NCBI GenBank assembly: GCA_963666895.2
Contig: CAXXNS010000016.1
Location: 310,001 to 374,000 of the forward strand
Direction of reading: 5' to 3'
From: G963666895 sp963666895
GTDB lineage: Bacteria; Desulfobacterota; Desulfovibrionia; Desulfovibrionales; Desulfovibrionaceae
Length of the DNA stretch: 64,000 nucleotides
Below the pieces are notes generated by a model that had not been told where the DNA came from, did no database searches, and was given only the letters and a program-made list of their open reading frames with translations. Shown here in pieces: positions 53,028 to 62,500 of the stretch (position 1 is the first letter of the stretch; the number at the start of each line of letters is the position of its first letter). A program made the translations under genes and the position numbers.

Positions 53028-54398
53028 ATGATTTCCCAACCGGCCGCTATGCCCAAAGGTAATGACATTCATTTTTCAATAGCCCAAACCATCATCGACT
53101 ATTGGAACAAAACGAAATTGCGCTCTAAATTTCTGTGGTTTACATGTTTGTCTATAGGAGTCCCGCTTTCTTGCTTATTGCTGCTAGCAATGAATCTCTC
53201 TATACAGGAAGCTATCGTACCAGTAATTCTGGTTTTATTGACTGTAATTATATCAATTATTTTAGCTTGGTTTATCTCGCATCGTATGATTGTTACATTG
53301 CAGTCTCTAAATTTGGCGGCGGATCAATTGAGCCTGGGGAATTTCGATGTTTACCTGGATTCTGGATCGAAGGTGAGATGCTGGGAAGAACTGCAATGCG
53401 ACCGTTACGACTGTCCGGCCTATGGAAAAACTGAAGACAAATGCTGGTTTGTGGATTACACCCTCTGCATGGGTACTGTGCAGGATCGCTTCCCTGAAAA
53501 AATCAGAGATTGCAAAGCATGTATGGTCTATGACAAACATAGGGGAGATGAATTAACCAGTTTAACTGATTCATTCAATAACGCTATTCACCGTCTGCGC
53601 TATTCAGCTATTGAACGCCGGCAAATGCAAAAAGAGATGCTGCAACAGGAGCGTCTTTCAATAATCGGAGAAACTGTGGCCGGAACTGCTCACAGCATCA
53701 AGAACATGTTGGGGCTGGTCAAAGGAGGAGAGTATTTAGTTGAAAGCGGCCTTTCATCAAACCAGATCAACCGCATTCAAGAAGGCTGGAAAATGGTGAA
53801 AACCAGCAACCAGTTTATTTCTGATTTGGTTATGAAAATGCTGGCGCTTTGCAGGGAACACGATCCCCGATATGAAGAAGTTGAAATATCTGAAATCGTA
53901 GAATCAGTTATTTCTGTATTGCATACCAAAGCACAGGCGAAAAATGTTCAGATAAACGTTGCTCTTGATCCGTTGCTTCCCCACATAATTGTAGATGTAA
54001 CCTGCATACGGGAAGCGTTGATAAATCTATCAGATAACGCCATTGATGCGTGTCCGGCTGATCGTGGAGTTGTGACAATCGGTTCAATAAAACGAGATGA
54101 TAATGACTTTGATATTTACGTAGATGACAACGGCCCGGGAATTCCAGATGATATTAAATCTCGAATTTGCTCTCCCTTTTTTACAACAAAAGGTGAATCG
54201 GGAACGGGATTGGGGCTTGCGGTTACCGAAAAAATCATGTCAGAACATGGCGGGGAAATTATCATTCAATCAAGACATGAAAGCGGAAGTCGAGTCATTT
54301 TACGTTTACCTTTATTAGATTGCGTCCCCCCGCAATCAGTAGATGCATTGGCGCCAGATGTGATATTCAAAAAACAGGATTCTTCTTTCACTCAATAG
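53028..54398 (+). CDS. Membrane sensor histidine kinase with Cys-rich (two-CW-like) module
   Basis: A 456-residue kinase. Two adjacent N-terminal helices (about residues 38-85) are followed by a HAMP-type linker. A Cys-rich module, VRCWEELQCDRYDCPAYG...DKCWFVDYTLC...DCKACMVYD, follows (53371-53534). It resembles the two-CW domain of metal/redox sensors. The kinase core has GTAHSIKNMLGL (phospho-acceptor His), LINLSDNAIDACP (N box), DDNGPGIPD and GTGLGLAVTEKI. The start ATG 53028 follows AAGGAG. It is coupled to the receiver gene 18 bases downstream and sits behind the redox operon, so it probably senses the same electron or redox state. Confidence 0.88.
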   Translation: MISQPAAMPKGNDIHFSIAQTIIDYWNKTKLRSKFLWFTCLSIGVPLSCLLLLAMNLSIQEAIVPVILVLLTVIISIILAWFISHRMIVTLQSLNLAADQLSLGNFDVYLDSGSKVRCWEELQCDRYDCPAYGKTEDKCWFVDYTLCMGTVQDRFPEKIRDCKACMVYDKHRGDELTSLTDSFNNAIHRLRYSAIERRQMQKEMLQQERLSIIGETVAGTAHSIKNMLGLVKGGEYLVESGLSSNQINRIQEGWKMVKTSNQFISDLVMKMLALCREHDPRYEEVEISEIVESVISVLHTKAQAKNVQINVALDPLLPHIIVDVTCIREALINLSDNAIDACPADRGVVTIGSIKRDDNDFDIYVDDNGPGIPDDIKSRICSPFFTTKGESGTGLGLAVTEKIMSEHGGEIIIQSRHESGSRVILRLPLLDCVPPQSVDALAPDVIFKKQDSSFTQ

Positions 54399-54416
54399 AT
54401 CAAAAGGAGTTTTATC

Positions 54417-54878
54417 ATGAATACATCAATCTCTCTAGAAAAAACAGATTCATCCACTACTCAATCAACAGCTCAAGTAAAATCGGCGCTTATCGTAGAA
54501 GATGAGGCGCAGTACGCTAATTTCCTGAAAACGGTTTTAGAAGATCACAGTTACACCGTGCGAGTTGCGTCTAATGCGGAACAAGCATTATGTTTGACTC
54601 AGGAGTTCACTCCGGATTTGATTACCCTCGACCTGTTAATGCCGGGAAAAACAGGAATTAAACTATACCGTGAATTGAGAACTCGAGAAGAACTCCATAA
54701 TACCAAAATTGTAATATTGACTGGATTGGACACAGATTCTCATGGTTTATGCAGTTATGATGAATTCTTTAAACGGATTTCAGAGAACGGTCAAGTTTCA
54801 AAACCTGATGCATACCTGACTAAACCTATAGAAGCAGAATCTTTTATAAATTCCATTAACCAGGTTATGAATAACTAG
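54417..54878 (+). CDS. Stand-alone response-regulator receiver protein
   Basis: A 153-residue CheY-like receiver without an output domain. SALIVEDEAQYANFL carries the acidic pocket, LITLDLLMPGKTG the phospho-acceptor Asp, and YLTKPIE the conserved Lys. A longer loop between strand 4 and the Lys (about 20 extra residues) is unusual. AAGGAG precedes the ATG. It is paired with the kinase at 53028; its effect on target genes must run through another protein, perhaps the sigma-54 activator or the Cys-rich HTH protein. Confidence 0.9.
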   Translation: MNTSISLEKTDSSTTQSTAQVKSALIVEDEAQYANFLKTVLEDHSYTVRVASNAEQALCLTQEFTPDLITLDLLMPGKTGIKLYRELRTREELHNTKIVILTGLDTDSHGLCSYDEFFKRISENGQVSKPDAYLTKPIEAESFINSINQVMNN

Positions 54879-55108
54879 AGTTCACGGAACTACTCGTGGA
54901 CTTAGAGAAGTTACTAAATCGGGTATGCCTTTTGGTGATAATCTTTATCGGAACAATTGCTGATTAAACAAAAATCCTTGTTTGTTAATATTTGGATACG
55001 ATTTGTATCATTTCTATCTGTTCGTATGGTTTATGCATAATCCGATCTGCTTAAGGTATGCTATGAAGATTCGATATCCATCCATTCTCTCCTTTAAGAA
55101 AGGATTCT
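54879..55108. other. Intergenic region beyond the receiver gene
   Basis: This stretch contains a weak hairpin right after the receiver stop (GTTCACG / CGTGGAC, no U-tract) and then AT-rich DNA without a recognisable gene. A short 27-codon frame with a hydrophobic end has no ribosome binding site and is not called. Confidence 0.4.
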
Positions 55109-55234
55109 TTATATAAACGGGCATAACTTAGGAATGAGCACTACCTTGCCTTTATACTTACCCGGACGTTCTTGGCGATAATGGGCCACGTATTCCTTAA
55201 GTGTATGCCGCAAAGATATTTCCCCAAAAAAGAA
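55109..55234 (-). pseudogene. Decayed transposase/integrase C-terminal fragment
   Basis: A 41-residue minus-strand frame reads FFGEISLRHTLKEYVAHYRQERPGKYKGK and onward to a stop at 55109. The stretch 'LR.TLKEYVAHYRQERP' is characteristic of the C-terminus of integrase-core (rve) transposases, where it is usually followed by HQG-type residues. Upstream the frame is interrupted by TAG and TGA (55235-55250), and no intact element, inverted repeat or target duplication is visible. It is therefore a relic of an insertion, next to the SGNH hydrolase gene. Confidence 0.6.
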
Positions 55235-55262
55235 CTAGAGCAATTGTCAAAAATGTGTTCGT

Positions 55263-56384
55263 TTATTGCGTCAAAGTCTTCGGTTGATGAAGGTTTAACG
55301 CCTGAGCCAGGGTTGGCGCCAGTCGGTCAGCCATAACTTGAAATCCAAGATCATTGGGATGTGAACCATCCACTAAACCGTCCGCCAAATCCGGGCCAAG
55401 CAGATCATATCCTTCTACCAGGGTAATATTATTATCCCCTTCCGCTTGTAGTTTAGCGACCGCCGCTCTTATCACATCACGTTTTGCTTCGCTATTCTCG
55501 TTGAACAAAGGGGCATTGCCGCGTATTGCGTAAATGCGGGTCATGGCGACGATAGGCGTCTTAGGATGTTTGTCACGGATGATGCGGATAAAAGGTTCAT
55601 ATACTTCAGCTAGGCCTTCAGCAGAGCGGTTATTGGCCATGAAATCCATGACAAAACATGATGCGTCGATCTCGGCGATGATTTCGGCTAATTCTCTTTC
55701 TCCCTTACCATTACCGGAGAAACCAAGATTGACGAAATCGATGTTCAATTTGCGCCCCAGAATGGCCTGATAACTCATGCCTGAACGGCTGGCGCAACCG
55801 CCTTGGGTTATTGATGTACCATAAAACACGACAGGTTTAGGGATCGAGAATGGACGGGGCGGCTGGATTACCGCATCAGGATTGACTCCGATGTTTTGAA
55901 TTTCAACGCCATTGTATAATGGAAGATACAAAACGAATTCCCGAAGTTTTGGAATGGCGGTCTTGAAAAGGATTTGCTCGACTTCAACTTTTTTTTGGTG
56001 AATGGCTGTTGAGGTGTATTTACCGTCTACATAAAGATCAACTCCGCTTTGGCCGAAGACGTGCATGTTATTCATGCCGGATAATCTTGGATATTTAATG
56101 CATACGCCAAGAGTGGTGCAATCGCTTTTGAATCTAATACGGGCGCCGCTGGGGGATTTACCCAGTTTCCATACAGCTTCGCGCACCAAGGATTCAACGC
56201 GTTTTGGCAGACGAAACAGATCGGGTTTGTTTTCTTCATACCAGGGCAGACCGTTCACTTCAAAAGCCGGATCAGGAAAATCGATCCAGTTAATTTGTTC
56301 CTGAGCAATAGCATTTAATGAGAAAAAAGTGATTAAAGCCAGCCCGAAATATTTGGGGGTTTGAAGATAACAGAATTTTTTCAT
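55263..56384 (-). CDS. Secreted SGNH/GDSL-type hydrolase (GxDLY N-terminal domain)
   Basis: A 373-residue exported esterase-like protein. The signal peptide covers MKKFCYLQTPKYFGLALITFF. The N-terminal beta-sandwich contains the FGQSGVDLYVDG segment (GxDLY domain). The SGNH domain has YGTSITQGGCASRSGMSY (block I, catalytic Ser), NLGFSGNGKGE (block II Gly), MANNRSAEG (block III Asn) and DGSHPNDLGFQVM (Asp-x-x-His, block V). It belongs to the GDSL_3-like group often found in polysaccharide-degrading bacteria. The start ATG 56384 has GAAGG upstream. Confidence 0.88.
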   Translation of the reverse strand: MKKFCYLQTPKYFGLALITFFSLNAIAQEQINWIDFPDPAFEVNGLPWYEENKPDLFRLPKRVESLVREAVWKLGKSPSGARIRFKSDCTTLGVCIKYPRLSGMNNMHVFGQSGVDLYVDGKYTSTAIHQKKVEVEQILFKTAIPKLREFVLYLPLYNGVEIQNIGVNPDAVIQPPRPFSIPKPVVFYGTSITQGGCASRSGMSYQAILGRKLNIDFVNLGFSGNGKGERELAEIIAEIDASCFVMDFMANNRSAEGLAEVYEPFIRIIRDKHPKTPIVAMTRIYAIRGNAPLFNENSEAKRDVIRAAVAKLQAEGDNNITLVEGYDLLGPDLADGLVDGSHPNDLGFQVMADRLAPTLAQALNLHQPKTLTQ

Positions 56385-56556
56385 TGTATAAGCCTTCATT
56401 AGAATTTTGTATGCTGAAACGACTAAAGTCACAAAAACACAGGCGATAATGACTTTGTATCATATTCAATGATCAAAATCAACTATCGCCTGTTGAGTAT
56501 TAATGTACTTCATCAACTTTATTTATATTTTACAGCATAAGCGATGCTCCAATGTT

Positions 56557-59500
56557 CTATTCAAATAACATCCATGCTTTAACGTCGGTTGAATTACCAT
56601 TAATAGTAACTAGACCATCTAATCCACTAATAGAAATTTCATTCAGGTTGAGGTCAAAGGCCTGGAGGTCGCGAAAAGAGACAGGAACCTCTTCCAGCCC
56701 GGCCTGACGTTTGATCTCCAGTTCCAAAGTCATAATTTGGCTGTCGCCTGTGAAACCAGATGACTTAACCCAATTGAACTGCATCATTCCGGCATCCGCT
56801 GGAACGATTTCCGGATTGAGCGCGAAAAGCGAATCAAGCAACAAATCCCCCTGCGTCATATCGGCCAGGATCAGCTGAGAGCGGTCGAACAATACGTCGA
56901 AAGCCAGGTTGCCCAGGTTTTGGGCGCCTTCCAGTTTGATTTCAAGAGAAACAATATCTCCCGGTTCTCCTTCGCCTTGGTTAATAGACGCTTGCGCTTC
57001 AGGGATGTCAACCATCGGTTGATTTGAATATGGCCGATATCGCGTCTTAGCTGCCAATACTTTGCCTGATTGTCCAGATCCAACGGCGACATGCGGTTCG
57101 ATGGAATCTCCGCTGTCAACCGAAAGGCGATTTAATCTGTTTGATCCAAATATCATAGAATAAATTTCCATACCTGAATCCCGATCAGAAGATATCAAGA
57201 GCATGAAATTGCTGGAATCCCATACGGGATTGATATCAACGCCTTGATGAGTAGTCCGCTGAGTCAATTCACTGCCGTTAGAACGGATAGTATAGATATC
57301 AGGGTTGCCATTACGGTCGGAGACGAAAGCGATTAGATCATCGTAGGGACACCATGCGGCGTTAGTATTGCTGCCGATGCCGTCGGTTAACTGACGGGGA
57401 TTGGCGCCGTCGGCATCCATGATCCATAAATCAAGATTCCCACCTCTATCTGATGTGAAGACAATTTGATTTCCATTGGATGACCAACAGGGTTCCATAT
57501 CTGCTGCGTCATTATTGGTGATGCGTTGCGGCGGCATCGGTTTTACAAAAGCATGGATCATGAACGGAACATAGGATTTATAACTCCATACCTGTTCAGT
57601 TCCGGAATAGGTCCACCAGCGGCCGCTTTGTCCTCCATTGGCTAAAGCGATTTGAGGTTTTCCCTCTTGGAGAAAAGAGACGGAGATAACGTAATCTTCT
57701 GGAACAGGAATATTATCGGTCTCAACAATATTCCAGCCGATTTCGCTTGGGGTCGCTTGATCTTGAGCGAGAATAGTTTGCCCGGGTTGTCCATTTTCCC
57801 ATGATAGCACCTGCCAAGCAAATGGAACCGGATCGGCGGCGATGTAGATTGAGAAATGAGATAACAATCCTGGCGTGGTTGAGAAATGCACGCCTATGGC
57901 GTCTCCTATGTTGCCGGTGTAAGGATCGTTGTAAGTGCTGGGATCGTCTGCGCCATAGGAGATTTCGCCAAGAATTGCATTAGTGTCTACAGTTGTCATA
58001 TAAATTTCCGGATTGCCATCTCGCTCGGAAGTGAAGGCGACTTGATCGCTTCCCGGTTTCCATGAAGGCTGGTAATCATCAGCCGGGTCGCTAGTAACCA
58101 GAGTTTTCTCATTACCATCCCTAGACATGACCCATAGGTCACGGTTACCGGTTCGGTTGGATACGAAGATTACGTCGGACTGGAACGGTGATAGTTCAGG
58201 ATTGTTGTCCATCGCTGTGCTGGAAGTCAACTGCACAGGCATGTTACTGGAAGGTGATACGATATAAATATTCTGATCGCCCATTTGATCAGAGGTATAG
58301 ACGAAAGTTTTATCGCCGCCAGATGGAGATGCGGGGGATAAATGGGTGATAGATGAGCCGAATTCTGAAGTGTTGCCATCTGGATGAATGATAATGCCGG
58401 ATACGGTTTTTCCTTCTGGAACCGTGACAGTTGCGTAGAAATTCTTATTCCGCAGCACCGCCGTACCGATGAGTGATTCTCCATTTTTGTAGGGCGTGCT
58501 GTATATTTCGATGCGGCTGCCGTCAGGTGCATCTATATGTCCTGAGATGTTTTGCGATTTACCTTTGAAATAATTGATCTCTGGGGCTTCTATGGAATTG
58601 TTGCCGCCATTGGATAGATTGATAGCCTTATCGCCGCAGCGGGTTATATTGTTTCTGGTGATCTGGTTAAAGAGTGATGAACCTCCTTCTACCAGAACGC
58701 CGTTGCTTCTGTTTACGGTAATTTCGTTGACGCCGATAAAATTATGATGCGCCCCATCACGAATAATGATTCCATTATTGTAGGAACCGTTTATAGAATT
58801 ACCAGATATCAATACATGATGAATCCCGTCTTGCAGCACAATTCCATCCTCATTTATACCGTAATACATAAAATCTTTTGATCCGATAACGGAATTGGTA
58901 ATGGAAAGGCCAGTCTCACTTCCTTGTGCTAGAATGCCTTCTTTGCCATTACGTTCTATATGATTGCCGAATTCAGGAGTGCTGCCTCCTATACTGATTG
59001 ATTTCCCTCCTTCAATACGAATTCCTTCTTCTCCATTATTATGGATATAACAATTAATAAATTCGACGTTTTGGGTGGAATCCCCGGTTATTAGTACGCC
59101 CTGTTGGGTATTGCGTGATATTTCCAACAGATATTTCTTATGACCAAGGCGGATATCCTGTGAGTCTTCAATCACAATCCCCGCGCCGGTTTTGCTTGAA
59201 TGAACGCCAGTTACCAGAGTTGATCCGTCGTCGATTTTTGGTGGAAGTCCAGTTATTTCTACTCCAGAAGATTTTGAAATAACAATAGCCGATTCACCGC
59301 AGAATCCAGCTTCGATATCGTCTATCAATACGTTTTTGGATTCATTGAATACATGGATTCCTTTCTTGCCGACTGAATTCATATTGATTTCACGGAGAGT
59401 GATATGTTCTGAGTTGTCAACAATTATCCCACTGCTCTCATCAGATGAGTTATTAAATATTCCATCTTCAAGAACTATATCTTGGCATTTTTCAATGATT

Positions 59501-62500
59501 AATCCATTTTTCTTATTGCTGCGTGTTATAAGGCCGGAAATGATTGTACCAATAGTTTCCGACAGTACTACTGCATTATCACTGCCCGTTTCCGCAGAAA
59601 GCGTCTCTATTGTATCATTTTCGGAAAATTCTATCAGCACATTTTCGTGTAGTGATTTGCTGATGTAATTTCTGTTCAGGTAATGATTTCCGGTGTTGGC
59701 GCCGCTGATGTGAAGCCCTTTGTTGAATCGACTGACGTAATTATGTATGAGATGAATATTACTTGAATGATCGATTTTTATTCCTGTACCGATTGAATCC
59801 CATTCATAACCTGCATCAATATAAGCATCCAATGTTTTGGGATAAATTTTCACATTGTTATCTTCGATAGTAACTGAAGGGGTTTGCTCGTCCGGTTTTT
59901 CCTGAACTTTGGAGATGACTATTCCACCCTTAATATTTAAGCATAAATCGTTACCTTTGATGATGGTCCCTTTCGGGCCGTCGTCAACAAAAATACCGAT
60001 GCCCTGGTTTGGCTTCATGATAGAATCGCCGTATGTTTTGCCTGGATCTGAACCTATTTTGCAATTGATGACCTGGTTGAAATCGCTGCCAGCGCCTTGG
60101 ATGAATACCCCGTTTTCTCCATTGTCAGATATGTAGCAGGCATCAAAGGCATTGTGATGAGCGCCATTTTGGATCAAAACGCCGTTTTCTCCATTACCCA
60201 ATTCTCCAGGTATCTCTTGATAATTCACATTAAAATAACCGATAGAGCAATTCCAGAATTTGTTGGAATGAGTTGTTTTGCCATCTATCATCACTCCATG
60301 CCCCAGATTGGCTGATATACGTGCTGATGAGAATGTGTTCCGGTTGGCGCCGTCAATAATCTTTATCCCGTTTAGAGCGTTACCTCCATTGCTCCAGGTG
60401 TTATCATCGTTTTGGATTATTCCGATATTCGAGTTATCGAAGGAATTGGAATGAGTTCCTTCTCCCTCAAGTACAAGACCGTTTCCATTATTATAGAGAT
60501 TCAAGTAATATTCAAACTGGTGATATGAGCAGTCCGGCCCCATGTGCAGCCCGTCTCCGGTGCAGTCTTCAATTTCCATCCAGCGTATGATATTGTTTTT
60601 GGTTTTGGTTAACACCAAGCCTTCACCACAATTTTGAATATTTACCTGATAGAGTGAATTACCGCTACCGCCAGAAACTCTAAAAGCCGTGCTCTTGCAA
60701 TCGATAATTGAACCAAGGAATTCTTCCTGAATGCAATTTTCAAAATGAACTCCTGATTCACAATCGCTAATGATAACTGATTTATATTTACTGAATTTTC
60801 CATCTTTGACGGTTATTGCGTTGTTAGCGCATTGACGAATATCCAGGTTTTCGAATTGGTTCTGCTCGCTGTTTTCACAAGAAACTCCGTTACCTGCACA
60901 TTGTAGGATTGCGGCATTGACGACATTGGCGCCACCCTTTTTAACTACTATTCCATTGGCTTTACCATCTACCAGAACCACACCATCATATACAGTGTTG
61001 CCAAAACCGTTATCAATGATTATTGCTTCTTGCAACGCCAGAGAGATGGTGCAGGATTTTAGTATGGCGGAACTACCGGTAAAGGTAATCGGTTGACGAA
61101 GTTCCGGTGCACCCAGTTCCAGAGAGCAACCTTCACCGACCGAGATACCATAATAGATGGTCATAGGTAGTCCACGAGGCGTGATCAGTTTATCCTGGTT
61201 GGAGAGTTTGATAGCAGTGATGGTTACAACCGTCTCCTCGGTTAATATGTTAATGGTGTTTTGATATTGATTTGCGTCGAAAGTATTATAAAAAGTATCA
61301 TAATCGGGTATTGCGGCGCTTGGGAAACTGATGTAGTCCGCTTCTTCCATATCAGCCGGAAATTCATCGAGATCAACCATATTTTTTAGGGTTTCGGAAA
61401 CATTTTTATCAATGTCTATTCTGCGTTCCCACATATAATGAATTTCATGTCCGTCTGGTCCATTATTTTCCCTATCCGGATTTTCGGTTATGGTGTTGGA
61501 AAATTTCCAATATAGTTCTCCCTCGGCGTTTCTTCGCTGATACCAGATTTCAACAGATTTTTGGTTTTTATCATCTCGTTCAAGTATGTTGTATTCTTTA
61601 TTTATAAAGCGGTTCACTTCGTCAAGAGAGAGTTTTCCATCTTCGACATCTCCCGCTTTTCCGGTTGTCACCTTGAATGTAAATCCCTGTGGCAGAGATG
61701 GCACAGCCGTAACTTCGATGCCTGCTTCGCGTTTGAGCAGTATCGATGATGTTTCTCCCGCTGGATTATAAATCTTCAGTGGGAAGACGTCATCCGGTTC
61801 GCCGATTGATGGAAAACGGATCAGTATTCGGTCATTGCTGTGTTGAATTCCGGTGATATATTCATCGCCGATCATGATGGCGGCCTGATGGAAATTGGCG
61901 CCTTTGATTTCTATCAGTTCACCTGCTTGGACATTTTTCGGTTCGCATGAGGTAATATCTGGTTTTCCCAGAACGGTGAATTTTCCGGGGAAGACTTCCA
62001 GTCCGGTGTTAGGATCAGCTACTGAAACATCCCACTTATCCGGTGTGAGTTCTGGAACCATGATATCCATGTAGTTGTTGTTCTGGTATACGATCTCAGC
62101 CCGCTTGCCGCCTACGAAAGCAACGTAATCCTTGTAACCTTGCAGAGGCTGCATGTAATAACCTGTCAACCGGATCTGGGTTCCCTTGAAGTTGGCGTAT
62201 GGACCTTCGGTTATTCCCGGTGAAGCGCCATAGCCTATAATAGGTTCCATGCTATTAATTACAGGTGTTCGCAATACCTTAAAGGAACTTTTACTACGAA
62301 GTATTTTATTGGAAGCAGGAGTTTCAATAGTGATAAAAATTTCTTCTTCCTGAGCAACACTGCCCAGAATGCCCGCTGGAACTTTTACGATGACGCTTTC
62401 CGTGTCGCCCGAAACCACTTCTGCTTTCTTGTCGCCAAACATAATCACATTTTCTTTTGGATTGATGGCAAAGTTCTTTCCTGACAAAGTAACTTCCGTA

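Noticed and set aside
58590..61100. Regular repeats that could look like a CRISPR array or microsatellite
   Set aside because: They are imperfect protein-level beta-helix coils in one continuous open frame, with no constant DNA repeat or spacer pattern.
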